A DNA stretch of 64,000 nucleotides from Bacteroidales bacterium UBA6445 (GTDB taxonomy: Bacteria; Bacteroidota; Bacteroidia; Bacteroidales; UBA932): contig DJOF01000003.1 of the NCBI GenBank assembly GCA_002439585.1, positions 62,001 through 126,000 on the forward strand. Direction: 5' to 3'. Of this stretch, positions 7,581 to 16,206 are shown one piece after another (position 1 is the first letter of the stretch; each line of letters opens with the position of its first letter). The notes beneath the pieces are model-generated. The model was not told where the DNA came from. It worked only from the letters and a program-made list of their open reading frames with translations, and did no database searches. Position numbers and translations under genes: made by a program.

Positions 7581-9563
7581 CTATTCCAGGCGAGCTATGA
7601 TACTGTCACCGAGCTCTGATTTGCGGCGGATATGATCAACCACTTCAAGGACAAACGGATTGTCATCGAAACCTCCACCGCGGACGGCATTGAAATCCTC
7701 ATCGCGCCGTGTCTTGTCACCGTCCGCGCCGAAACTCGTCATGGTCGTAAGGTCGAATTCCTTACGGGCATCTTCATAGATCAACTTATCCAGAGACACC
7801 ACCGCATCTTTCCACTGTCTGACGATATTGGCGGCTTCCTTCCTGGTAATTTTGGAAAGGTCTATCTGCCAGTAACGCATGATGGCATCATAGGCCCAAG
7901 TCCATTCGTAAATGTAGTAGTGTTCATAAATGTCTCGGAATCTGTCCGAAAGGACATTAAGATCGGCTATTTTCCCGGAAATCACGTCTTCACAGATGCT
8001 TTCGATTTCGGAAGCTGGGGCGATGAGGCCTGAGATATCCACCCATTGACCTGCGCCCACGGGGGTATCTTTGCGCAATGCACGACGAAGCCCCTGGTCA
8101 GTACTGATATCCGCATCCTGAATCTTCGAAATAAACGAGTTGCCCAAGAACTTGACAATGGCAGTCTGATAATACTTTATGCCTTTGGTCAACGCTGCAT
8201 TACGGATTGTCGCTTTCTTATAAGAATAATTGTCTGCCCTTAGCCCAGATGCGGCCTCAAGACGTTCAAGAATTTCAATTCCTGCGAACATCTTCTGCAC
8301 TGTAAATGGACTCAAGTGGTTGAAATTAATATGGTCCAGACGGTGCGGATCTTTCCGCTTGTCTCTTTCAGGCCATTTTTTGACATCGCGTATTGTCCCG
8401 ACAGACTTCAGGTTTACACCGGGGACTATAAAGGTGGTTCCCTGTTGCTCAATAAGATACGAGAACGGTAAGTCTGTAGTGTCCGGATTGTTGACATGAC
8501 GTCCCATGACAAGGGAAAATGCCCCTATCTTGGCTGGCCACAATATATATGAGTCCGATGCAGACTTCGCCCCTCTCTCAAGAATGCCTTGGTGAATAGG
8601 TCCCAATTTGTACATATGATTGCTCTGATTGGACCCTGAACCGGCATTCATAAATGAAAACATTCCGGCTATCAGCAATGTAGACTTGTGATGCGTAACT
8701 GTATATGGCCCTGCGAATAGCGAACATGCCTCGCCATTTTCACCTTGGCAATTGCTGAAAAACAATGATTCCGAAGCGCTATAGCCATGCCCAAGTTCAC
8801 AAGCTTGACCTACAAAGCATTTGGATATCATCACTCCGTCAGAGATTCTGCTGCCGCTTTCCACTATGAAATCATCGGCTATCACGTTTAAGCCTATCAC
8901 GACTGGATCTTCCTTACAGGAAATGACCGATCCGTTACGTAGCCTGGAGACGCCCTTGATTCTTGCATAAGAACCGATATTGACATTGACAATATGCATC
9001 GCGTCGATGATCTCGACATTTTCGCCGATGACTCCGAAAGTGGACGAGATGCTCCGCACATATTTTTCGACCATCGAGCCGAGTGCTTCCGTCAATGCTG
9101 GCTTATGTCGGTAAAGCGCTGATATATAAGCTTCATGGGAGGATAGATTATTATGGATGACAACTTCACGTCCGCCGGTTTCATTAAGGACCTTGACCTT
9201 GATTCCGTTGCCGAACGATGTCTCACCATAGGTTATGATGTCCGTCACATTTTCCAGATACGTGCCCTTGCCGATCACATAGTTGGCAATGTAGTTCCTG
9301 ATGTGCTCGATCATACAGTCATCCCCGACCACGACGTTGTGAAGTGTTGCATGGAAGATGCCACTGTGTTTCTTTATTCCTCCTACCAAGGAAAAGACCT
9401 TTTTGAATGCTCCAAGCTTGATTTGTCCAGAGAATGTTACATTACACACATATTTCGGGTCGAACTCCGAATCCACATAGACTTTGCTCCAGTCTTCGCA
9501 CCTGCACGATTGTGCTTCCAACTTCGCGATCTGTTCCTCTGAGATTAAGTTGTAGGCTTTCAT
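7581..9563 (-). CDS. DUF4954 family protein (left-handed beta-helix)
   Basis: 660 codons, no signal peptide or membrane segment, so cytosolic. The N-terminus MKAYNLISEEQIAKLEAQ and the long hexapeptide-like region (VVVGDDCMIEHIRNYIANYVIGKG, VIGENVEIIDAMHIVNVNIGSYARIKG) fit the DUF4954 family, which is widespread in Bacteroidota and related to acyl/nucleotidyl-transferase beta-helix proteins such as GlmU-type enzymes. A conserved core reads ESLFFSNCQGENGEACSLFAG and THHKSTLLIAGMFSF. The catalytic reaction of the family is not established to my knowledge. It appears monocistronic. Confidence 0.85.
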   Translation of the reverse strand: MKAYNLISEEQIAKLEAQSCRCEDWSKVYVDSEFDPKYVCNVTFSGQIKLGAFKKVFSLVGGIKKHSGIFHATLHNVVVGDDCMIEHIRNYIANYVIGKGTYLENVTDIITYGETSFGNGIKVKVLNETGGREVVIHNNLSSHEAYISALYRHKPALTEALGSMVEKYVRSISSTFGVIGENVEIIDAMHIVNVNIGSYARIKGVSRLRNGSVISCKEDPVVIGLNVIADDFIVESGSRISDGVMISKCFVGQACELGHGYSASESLFFSNCQGENGEACSLFAGPYTVTHHKSTLLIAGMFSFMNAGSGSNQSNHMYKLGPIHQGILERGAKSASDSYILWPAKIGAFSLVMGRHVNNPDTTDLPFSYLIEQQGTTFIVPGVNLKSVGTIRDVKKWPERDKRKDPHRLDHINFNHLSPFTVQKMFAGIEILERLEAASGLRADNYSYKKATIRNAALTKGIKYYQTAIVKFLGNSFISKIQDADISTDQGLRRALRKDTPVGAGQWVDISGLIAPASEIESICEDVISGKIADLNVLSDRFRDIYEHYYIYEWTWAYDAIMRYWQIDLSKITRKEAANIVRQWKDAVVSLDKLIYEDARKEFDLTTMTSFGADGDKTRRDEDFNAVRGGGFDDNPFVLEVVDHIRRKSELGDSIIARLE

Positions 9564-9915
9564 ATTACTTATAAGATGTTGTTTTGAAATGAATTAAAAA
9601 ATATTATTCGTCTTATAAATGATTGATTGTCAATTACTTTTAATCTGACACTGTCGTACAAACTCCTTCTAATACAGACTCTTTCTCTTTCTCTTTTCTC
9701 TTTTCTCTTCTTCTCTTTATCAGACACTTTATCGTCCAGACTCTTTTTCATAAAGAAGCCATGCCACGAAGATGTATTCATTCAGCATAATTGATAATCC
9801 TTTCCTCGCAAGTTATAGAAAAAATCATAAGCGAGCAAGAAAACGAATCAGGGAAGCAGTGAACTTGTTATTATTTGAAATTTACTTAGTAAATTTGAGA
9901 GTTTGATTTTATCAG
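9564..9915. other. Intergenic region with a pyrimidine tract and a palindrome
   Basis: 9679-9719 is an uninterrupted C/T-rich low-complexity run built from ctcttt-like units. At 9878-9896 a perfect palindrome aaatttacttagtaaattt lies just upstream of tgt and could be an operator or part of its 5' leader. No gene was seen here; the minus-strand ORF through the pyrimidine tract is low-complexity. Confidence 0.6.
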
Positions 9916-11046
9916 ATGAGATTTACTAAGACAGCGCAAGATCTTGGGTCATCAGCCCGATGTGGCATCATCACCACGGATCACGGAGAGATACAGACTC
10001 CCATATTCATGCCGGTGGGTACTGTCGGCTCAGTGAAAGGCGTATATCACAGGGATCTGAAAGAAGACATAGGCGCCCAGATCATTCTTGGCAATACATA
10101 CCATCTTTATCTCCGTCCCGGCCTTGACATTCTCAAGGCGGCGGGTGGTCTGCATAAGTTCATATCGTGGGATCGTCCGATACTGACGGACAGCGGAGGG
10201 TTTCAGGTTTTCTCACTTTCCGGCATAAGGAAGCTTACTCCTGACGGTTGTACATTCTCTTCTCACATAGACGGTTCCAGACATACATTCACTCCCGAGA
10301 ACAATGTGGATACTCAGCGGATAATCGGTGCTGACATAATGATGGCTCTTGACGAGTGCTGTCCAGGAGACGCTGATTTTGAGTATGCCCGCAAGTCATT
10401 GGAGATGACACAGTCTTGGCTGGAACGCTATCTTAAGCGATTTGACGAGACAGAGCCTCTGTACGGCTACAGTCAGACTGTATTCCCGATAGTTCAGGGT
10501 TGTGTGTATCCGGAGCTTCGCAAGAGGGCTGTCGAACATGCAGTAGCCTTTGACAGGGATGGCTATGCCATTGGAGGATTGGCAGTAGGGGAGCCTGTTG
10601 AGAAGATGTACGAGATGCTTGAGCTTGTGTGCCCGCTTCTTCCGGACGACAAGCCTCGCTATCTTATGGGAGTGGGGACACCTGCAAATATACTTGAAGG
10701 TATAGCAAGAGGTGTGGACATGTTTGACTGCGTGATGCCGACCCGTAACGGACGCAACGGGATGCTTTTCACGTGGAACGGCATAATGAACATGCGCAAC
10801 AAGAAATGGGAGGATGATTTCAGTCCGTTAGATCCGTGCGGCACTTCATTTGTCGATAAGACATATACAAAGGCCTATCTCAGGCATCTTTTCATTGCAG
10901 GGGAGATGTTTGCGGCCATGATTGCCAGTGAGCACAACCTAGCTTTCTATCTGGATCTCGTCCGGACAGCTCGGATTCATATTCAGAATGGTGACTTCGC
11001 GAAGTGGAAGAACGATACTGTTAAAAGAATAATGACAAGGCTATAA
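9916..11046 (+). CDS. tgt: tRNA-guanine(34) transglycosylase
   Basis: 376 codons. Exchanges guanine 34 for the preQ1 base in tRNAs with GUN anticodons, a step of queuosine formation. Family signatures are visible: GTVGSVKGV, ILGNTYHLYLRPG, LTDSGGFQVFSL (catalytic Asp region), GGLAVGEP, YLMGVGTP and FDCVMPTRNGRNGMLFT (nucleophile Asp). The zinc-binding cluster of the well-studied enzymes (three Cys plus a His) is largely missing: the equivalent segment reads LDPCGTSFVDKTYTKAYLRHLF with one Cys. That may be normal for this phylum, but I cannot verify it here. The stop codon overlaps the start of the next gene by one base, so the two are translationally coupled. Confidence 0.95.
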   Translation: MRFTKTAQDLGSSARCGIITTDHGEIQTPIFMPVGTVGSVKGVYHRDLKEDIGAQIILGNTYHLYLRPGLDILKAAGGLHKFISWDRPILTDSGGFQVFSLSGIRKLTPDGCTFSSHIDGSRHTFTPENNVDTQRIIGADIMMALDECCPGDADFEYARKSLEMTQSWLERYLKRFDETEPLYGYSQTVFPIVQGCVYPELRKRAVEHAVAFDRDGYAIGGLAVGEPVEKMYEMLELVCPLLPDDKPRYLMGVGTPANILEGIARGVDMFDCVMPTRNGRNGMLFTWNGIMNMRNKKWEDDFSPLDPCGTSFVDKTYTKAYLRHLFIAGEMFAAMIASEHNLAFYLDLVRTARIHIQNGDFAKWKNDTVKRIMTRL

Positions 11047-12134
11047 TGTTTCCCAAGAAGCTGGATCTGTATATAACGAAGAAGTTCATGCTGACTTTCT
11101 TCATTGCGATACTCCTTATCATCGGGATTGTGATAATCTTCGACATAAGCGAGAAAATCGACGACTTCGTGTCAAGACAGGCACCGCTCAGGGCTATCAT
11201 CTTTGACTATTACGTCAACTTCATCCCTTATTTTATGAATATGTTCAGTCCATTGTTCGTATTCATAACGGTAATCTTCTTCACATCGAGGATGGCTGCC
11301 AACTCGGAGATAATCGCCATACTTTCATGCGGCATAAGTTTCCACCGGATGATGCTGCCCTATATGTTTTCCGCTGCCATCATTGCCCTTCTCTCCCTCG
11401 GACTCAACCTCTTCGTCATCCCGAGATCAAATGCTCAGAGGCATGTATTCGAGGCTCAGTATACCAAGAAGAAGGCACAGGCTATGGAGCGCAATATCCA
11501 TTATCAGATAGCTCCTGGAGAGTTTGTCTATGTAGAGCAGTTCAGCAAATACAACAATACCGCCTATAAGTTTACCCTTGAGACAATACGTGACAATCAG
11601 CTGGTCTCCAAGATTTCTGCCGAGCGGGCTGTATGGGACACAACATTCGGAGGATGGAAACTCAAGAAATATTTCATTCGGGAATATAATGAAGGCGGAT
11701 TGGAGGATAAAGTTCGCTGCGGTGACCAGATCGACACAGTGATAAGTCTTACGGCAACAGACTTTGTCCGTAAGAAGAATACCGTTGAAGACTTGCCCTA
11801 CGAGCAGCTCAATCAGCTTATAGAAGTCCAGAAATTGAGAGGAGACCCAAATGTCAAATATTCGCTTATAGAGAAACATACTCGATTTTCCCTTCCATTC
11901 TCGGCATTTATCCTGACTATCATGGGGGTATCTCTCTCGTCTCGCAAGCGCAGGGGAGGCATAGGATGGAATCTTGCAATCGGCATTGCCCTCAGTTTCT
12001 CGTATATTCTGTTCATGCGTTTCAGCCAGATGTTCGTGTACACAGGGCTGATGCCACCGTGGCTTGCAATATGGTTGCCTAATATGATATTTACAGTGAT
12101 AGCCTGCGTGCTGTACAGAATTGCTCCGAAATAA
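11046..12134 (+). CDS. LptF/LptG family LPS-export permease
   Basis: 362 codons. Inner-membrane permease of the YjgP/YjgQ family, which with LptB extracts lipopolysaccharide from the inner membrane. It starts FPKKLDLYITKKFMLTFFIA with three N-terminal membrane segments (about residues 12-35, 55-80, 98-120). A periplasmic beta-jellyroll region follows, then three C-terminal segments after the conserved EKHTRFSLPFSAFILTIMG motif. Bacteroidota usually encode two such genes far apart, so whether this is LptF or LptG is left open. It overlaps tgt by one base. Confidence 0.9.
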   Translation: MFPKKLDLYITKKFMLTFFIAILLIIGIVIIFDISEKIDDFVSRQAPLRAIIFDYYVNFIPYFMNMFSPLFVFITVIFFTSRMAANSEIIAILSCGISFHRMMLPYMFSAAIIALLSLGLNLFVIPRSNAQRHVFEAQYTKKKAQAMERNIHYQIAPGEFVYVEQFSKYNNTAYKFTLETIRDNQLVSKISAERAVWDTTFGGWKLKKYFIREYNEGGLEDKVRCGDQIDTVISLTATDFVRKKNTVEDLPYEQLNQLIEVQKLRGDPNVKYSLIEKHTRFSLPFSAFILTIMGVSLSSRKRRGGIGWNLAIGIALSFSYILFMRFSQMFVYTGLMPPWLAIWLPNMIFTVIACVLYRIAPK

Positions 12135-12157
12135 CAATCTACTATACCGATATTATT

Positions 12158-13363
12158 ATGACTGAACACAGTTTATCTCCGCTAAGGCGCACCGTTGTGG
12201 GAGTGCAGTTTATGTTTGTGGCTTTTGGCTCTACGGTACTCGTACCCCTGCTTACAGGACTTGATCCGGCTGTCGCTCTGCTTGCTGCTGGTCTCGGAAC
12301 ACTACTTTTCCATGCCGTTACAGGAGGCAAGGTGCCAATCTACTTAGGAAGCAGCTTTGCCTTCATAGCACCCATAATTAAAGCTACAGAGCTTTATGGA
12401 ATGCCAGGAATGTTCTGCGGCCTTGTCTCCGTGGGACTTGTATATATACTTATGAGCCTTCTTGTCAAATTCTTCGGCATAGGCCTTATCAAGAGGCTGT
12501 TTCCGCCGGTTGTCATCGGCCCAGTGATCATACTCATTGGTCTTTCGCTTGCCGGGACAGGAGTGGATATGGCCGAGTCCAATTGGATTCTTGCTTTAGT
12601 GTCATTGTCAGTGGCCGTTGCTGCCTCAATCTGGGGGCGCGGCATAGTAAAACTGATACCTGTAGTCTTCGGAGCATTGGCCGGCTATGTTGTCGCTGTC
12701 CTTTTCTTCAGAGATTCCATGGACTTCACTCAGGTTGCCTCTGCGTCCTGGTTCTCGCTTCCGAAGCTTTCTTCCATGTCATTCTCATGGCAGGCTGTGC
12801 TGTTCATGGCTCCTGTTGCCATTGCCCCTATTATCGAGCATGTCGGTGATATGTATGCCATAAGTTCGATTGCCGGCAAGGATTTCATCAAGGATCCGGG
12901 ACTCAACAGGACGATGCTTGGAGACGGTCTTTCGTGCTGCCTGGCTGCTTTTCTCGGAGGTGCTCCTGTCACCACGTATTCTGAGGTTACGGGTGCTGTC
13001 TCGCTGACTAAGGTTACAGATCCTTCGGTTCTTCGTATAGCCGCGCTCTCCGCTATACTACTTTCTGTAATCGGTAAGGTCGGAGCGGTTATCCAGACCA
13101 TTCCTCAGGCTGTTCTCGGAGGAATAATGCTACTTCTTTTCGGAACTATTGCTTCTGTCGGCATAAGCAATATGATCCAGTCCAAGATAGACATGGGCTC
13201 GACTCGCAATCTCGTGATCACATCTCTTATCCTTACTATCGGAATAGGAGGCGCAGTGATAGATTTCGGTACGTTCTCTTTCTCAGGTATAGGCCTGGCA
13301 TCCATAGTCGGTGTCATCCTGAACTTGATCCTTCCTGCCGACAAGAATACTTCGGAAAAGTAA
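12158..13363 (+). CDS. uraA: Uracil/xanthine permease (NCS2 family)
   Basis: 401 codons, highly hydrophobic with about 14 membrane spans. NCS2 signatures are seen at VGVQFMFVAFGSTVLVPLL near the N-terminus, at GSSFAFIAPI and in the substrate-site helix region (APIIEHVGDMYAIS, GDGLSCCLAAFLGGAPVTTY). The Glu in the PIIEHVGD motif corresponds to a substrate-contacting residue in UraA. Uracil is the most likely substrate, although xanthine/urate members share these motifs. The gene follows lptF/G by 23 bp on the same strand. Confidence 0.87.
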   Translation: MTEHSLSPLRRTVVGVQFMFVAFGSTVLVPLLTGLDPAVALLAAGLGTLLFHAVTGGKVPIYLGSSFAFIAPIIKATELYGMPGMFCGLVSVGLVYILMSLLVKFFGIGLIKRLFPPVVIGPVIILIGLSLAGTGVDMAESNWILALVSLSVAVAASIWGRGIVKLIPVVFGALAGYVVAVLFFRDSMDFTQVASASWFSLPKLSSMSFSWQAVLFMAPVAIAPIIEHVGDMYAISSIAGKDFIKDPGLNRTMLGDGLSCCLAAFLGGAPVTTYSEVTGAVSLTKVTDPSVLRIAALSAILLSVIGKVGAVIQTIPQAVLGGIMLLLFGTIASVGISNMIQSKIDMGSTRNLVITSLILTIGIGGAVIDFGTFSFSGIGLASIVGVILNLILPADKNTSEK

Positions 13364-13380
13364 GAACTGTAGGAAGAAGA

Positions 13381-13556
13381 TGTTTTGAAATGGTATCCGA
13401 ATTTTTTATGAGGATTTTTCGAGGCGATTTATGAGGATTTTTCGAGGCGGTTTTGACTTTGGATGAAGGAGTGTACTGGAGGTACTGGGCTGATGACAAA
13501 GATGAAAATGGCCTGAAAGGACCATAAGAGAAGAGACGAATCATTTCAAAGCGGCT
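13381..13556. repeat. Dispersed repeat, copy B, with internal 23-bp duplication and inverted ends
   Basis: The sequence begins tgttttgaaatggtatccga, like copy A at 5318. Inside it, atgaggatttttcgaggcg occurs at 13408 and again at 13431, a 23-bp tandem period. The far end (near 13535-13556) reads gaatcatttcaaagcggcttc, whose reverse complement gaagccgctttgaaatgattc resembles the start gaagatgttttgaaatggta. The element thus has imperfect inverted ends about 180 bp apart, as in a MITE or REP-like unit. Confidence 0.6.
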
Positions 13557-13593
13557 TCTAATTATCAAAAAGATTCTTAATATATTGCAAGTC

Positions 13594-14028
13594 ATGAAAG
13601 TCAGAATAATCAACAAATCTTCATTTCCCCTGCCCGAATACGCCACACCTCTTTCGGCCGGTATGGACTTGAGGGCGAATATAATTGACGATATGCCTAT
13701 AGGTCCGTTGGAGAGAAAGCTTGTACCGACAGGTCTGTATCTTGCGATTCCTGAGGGATTTGAGTGCCAGGTGAGGCCGAGAAGCGGTCTTGCAGCAAAG
13801 CACGGGATAACGGTCCTAAATTCTCCAGGAACAATCGATGCGGATTATAGAGGGGAGATCAAGGTATTGTTGGTCAATCTGTCGAATAATACTTTTACAA
13901 TTGAGCCTGGGGAAAGGATCGCCCAGATGGTGGTTGCGAGACATGAGCACGTCCAGTGGGAGTCTGTCACTTCTCTTGACGAGACGGAAAGGGGAGAAGG
14001 TGGCTTCGGAAGCACTGGAACTGAGTAA
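13594..14028 (+). CDS. dut: dUTP diphosphatase
   Basis: 144 codons from ATG 13594 (MKVRIINKSSFPLPEYAT); an upstream in-frame ATG at 13585 would add three residues. Hydrolyses dUTP to dUMP and pyrophosphate, keeping uracil out of DNA. All five trimeric-dUTPase motifs can be followed: AGMDLRAN, RPRSGLAAKHGI, NSPGTIDADYRGEI, GERIAQMV and the glycine-rich RGEGGFGSTG at the C-terminus. It lies 80 bp before murF on the same strand. Confidence 0.95.
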   Translation: MKVRIINKSSFPLPEYATPLSAGMDLRANIIDDMPIGPLERKLVPTGLYLAIPEGFECQVRPRSGLAAKHGITVLNSPGTIDADYRGEIKVLLVNLSNNTFTIEPGERIAQMVVARHEHVQWESVTSLDETERGEGGFGSTGTE

Positions 14029-14108
14029 ACATCTGAAATACAAGGCACAATACAGAAGAAGTCTTATATAAACAGAAAGCAGGAAAGCCCGAGATAATAC
14101 AGAATATT

Positions 14109-15437
14109 ATGGAAGATATTGAGAGACTTTATGGCCTTTTCGGCGGCTGCACATCGATAGCCACTGATAGCAGGAAGATTTCCGGAGGAGAGATGTTCTT
14201 TGCCCTTAAAGGAGAGAATTTCGATGGCAATGACTATGTCCCAAAGGCTCTTGACGCTGGTGCTGCATACGCAGTCGCTGATATCTCGTCCGCTCTTCCG
14301 GATGACCCACGTATCATTAAGGTTGATGACACCCTTGCCGTGCTCGCTGCGCTTGCACTTCATCATAGGCGTGTACTTGCCGACAAAGGCCTTGTAGTCA
14401 TAGGCATAACAGGAACTAATGGCAAGACCACGACCAAGGAGCTTATCCGTGCTGTCCTTTCGTCTCGTTACCGGGTAAGTGCAACGACCGGCAATCTCAA
14501 CAATGACATAGGGGTTCCTCTTACTCTTCTGTCTATATCCCCAGATACGGAGATCGCCGTTGTAGAGATGGGCGCAAGCCATCCGGATGATATTGCAAAA
14601 CTTGTAAAGATATGCGAGCCTGATTATGGTCTTATAACCAATGTAGGCAAGGCTCATTTGCAGGGATTTGGTTCCATAGAAGGAGTCAGGAAGGCCAAAG
14701 GTGCTTTGTATGACTATATTGCCGCTCATGGAAAGGCTGTGTTCGTCAATGCAGATGATCCGGGGCTTATGCAGATGGCCAAGTCGCGTGAGGGGCTTTC
14801 GGTAGTACCTTACGGTTGTGAATATGACGGTTTTCAGGTTCTTCCGGCAACTCCTGAAAGTCCATTCCTGACATTGGTACGTGGAGGAGCGTTGAGGGTG
14901 GATACAAGTCTGATAGGGGAGTATAATAGATCTAATGTCCTTGCAGCCATGTGTGTAGGCCGCTATTTCGAGATACCTGAGAAGGAGTCAGCCGTAGCAA
15001 TAAAGGCATATGTTCCCTCAAACAGTAGATCACAACTTATAAGGACGGGACGTAATGTCGTGATAGCCGATGCCTACAATGCCAATCCCACAAGCATGTC
15101 AGCAGCAATTGCCAACTTCAACTCAATAGAAGCAGACAAGAAGGCTCTACTTCTTGGCGACATGAGGGAGCTCGGTGCAGAATCCGTTCATGAGCATGAG
15201 ATCATATTGGAGAAGGCCGTTGATTCAGAGGCCTGCCTTATATGCTTAGTCGGGTCTGAGTTCGGCAAGGCTTTGGACAATATGAAAGACCGCTTTCCAG
15301 TCTCTGATACCCTGCGCTGGTATGGAACTTCCTCGGCATTGGCTAAGGCTCTTGAGGACGAGCCCATAAGCGGCTACACAATCCTGCTGAAAGGTTCCCG
15401 AGGAATCATGATGGAGAAATGCCTGCCTGTATTATAG
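14109..15437 (+). CDS. murF: UDP-N-acetylmuramoyl-tripeptide--D-alanyl-D-alanine ligase
   Basis: 442 codons. Adds the D-Ala-D-Ala dipeptide to the UDP-MurNAc tripeptide in the cytoplasm. Mur ligase features: N-terminal domain with the DSRKISGGEMFFALKGENFDG pattern, P-loop GITGTNGKTTTKE, the central motif AVVEMGASHPDDI and the C-terminal domain starting NVVIADAYNANPTSM. The length is typical of MurF. It is isolated from the main dcw cell-wall cluster, as is common in this phylum. Confidence 0.95.
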   Translation: MEDIERLYGLFGGCTSIATDSRKISGGEMFFALKGENFDGNDYVPKALDAGAAYAVADISSALPDDPRIIKVDDTLAVLAALALHHRRVLADKGLVVIGITGTNGKTTTKELIRAVLSSRYRVSATTGNLNNDIGVPLTLLSISPDTEIAVVEMGASHPDDIAKLVKICEPDYGLITNVGKAHLQGFGSIEGVRKAKGALYDYIAAHGKAVFVNADDPGLMQMAKSREGLSVVPYGCEYDGFQVLPATPESPFLTLVRGGALRVDTSLIGEYNRSNVLAAMCVGRYFEIPEKESAVAIKAYVPSNSRSQLIRTGRNVVIADAYNANPTSMSAAIANFNSIEADKKALLLGDMRELGAESVHEHEIILEKAVDSEACLICLVGSEFGKALDNMKDRFPVSDTLRWYGTSSALAKALEDEPISGYTILLKGSRGIMMEKCLPVL

Positions 15438-15467
15438 CCTCGTCAGTTCGTCTGGCTTCTGTTATTT

Positions 15468-15553
15468 AGCTGTGCTTAAAGCGTGTATTTAGCTGTGCTT
15501 AAGGCGTGTATTAGCTGTACTTAAAGCGTGTATTAGCTGTGCTTAAGGCGTGA
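15468..15553. repeat. Minisatellite, four copies of a 22-23 bp unit
   Basis: The units agctgtgcttaaagcgtgta (plus tt/ttt) start at 15468, 15491, 15513 and 15535, the last truncated. Units 1 and 3 carry aaagcg, units 2 and 4 carry aaggcg, so the array looks like a doubled dimer. It lies between murF and the PAP2 gene, which converge here. Confidence 0.92.
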
Positions 15554-15577
15554 TCTTTATAGATATGTAAATGCTGT

Positions 15578-15611
15578 TATCGTCCGGTAAGAGTTTGTCT
15601 ATCGGACGATA
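15578..15611 (-). terminator. Hairpin over the PAP2 stop codon
   Basis: The inverted repeat tatcgtccg / cggacgata (9 bp, perfect) has a 16-base loop and includes the last codons of the minus-strand PAP2 gene. No T tract follows on the minus strand, so a transcription-terminator role is uncertain. Confidence 0.4.
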
Positions 15612-16204
15612 GTATTTTTGTCTATCAGAGAGAATACATATCTTCCTGCTATTGCTGCGAGGTATCCGAAGATACACCCTATAGAGGCCCCTACGAGAAT
15701 ATCTCCGAGATAATGCTTACCCACGAAGATTCTGCTAAGCGATAGCAGTGCGGCCCATGAGAATATGAGGATAGTATAAGGACGGTATTTGTGTGCCTTG
15801 TCGTATTTGAATAGAAGAGACGTGCTCATGGCAAATCCGAAAGCATTTGCAGCGTGGGCAGAGAAAAATCCGAAGAAATTCCCCCTGTTCTCAAGGAAAT
15901 GCAGGCCTCCGGTCACCATCTCGTAACTATAGCAAGGTCTCAATCGTCCTACAGAGTATTTAAGCAGGTTGGAAGCCTGGTCACATGCTCCGAATGCAAG
16001 GAATATGCAGACAATAGCCACAAGTCCCTTCTTCCATCCTAACCGGACAAAAAGGAATCCTGCCACTATGGCATATAAAGGAAACCACACGGCTCTGTCT
16101 GACATGAATACCATAAGACTGTCAGACGTTATACAGTGTATATTGTTGATCAGCAGAGTTATCTGCTGGTCAAGAGCGTGAAGCCAGTCTATGAACGAGT
16201 CCAT
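15599..16204 (-). CDS. PAP2 superfamily membrane phosphatase
   Basis: 201 codons with about five membrane spans. The three phosphatase motifs are present: KYSVGRLRP (residues 82-90), FSAH (114-117, in place of the usual PSGH, catalytic His kept) and SRIFVGKHYLGD (157-168, with catalytic His and Asp). It probably dephosphorylates a lipid such as undecaprenyl pyrophosphate or a phosphatidate at the periplasmic face of the inner membrane; the exact substrate cannot be told. It follows obgE by two bases at the end of the hpt-adk-obgE operon. Confidence 0.85.
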   Translation of the reverse strand: MDSFIDWLHALDQQITLLINNIHCITSDSLMVFMSDRAVWFPLYAIVAGFLFVRLGWKKGLVAIVCIFLAFGACDQASNLLKYSVGRLRPCYSYEMVTGGLHFLENRGNFFGFFSAHAANAFGFAMSTSLLFKYDKAHKYRPYTILIFSWAALLSLSRIFVGKHYLGDILVGASIGCIFGYLAAIAGRYVFSLIDKNTIVR

Positions 16205-16206
16205 AT

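Noticed and set aside
9569..9781. 70-codon minus-strand ORF with a Lys/Glu/Arg run
   Set aside because: Produced by the pyrimidine tract; no start context or homologous pattern.
11427..12137. 236-codon minus-strand ORF
   Set aside because: Antisense shadow of the LptF/G gene, with no family resemblance.
14064..14729. 221-codon minus-strand ORF
   Set aside because: Antisense shadow of murF.
15468..15553. Possible CRISPR array
   Set aside because: The units are directly tandem with no spacers and no cas genes are near.
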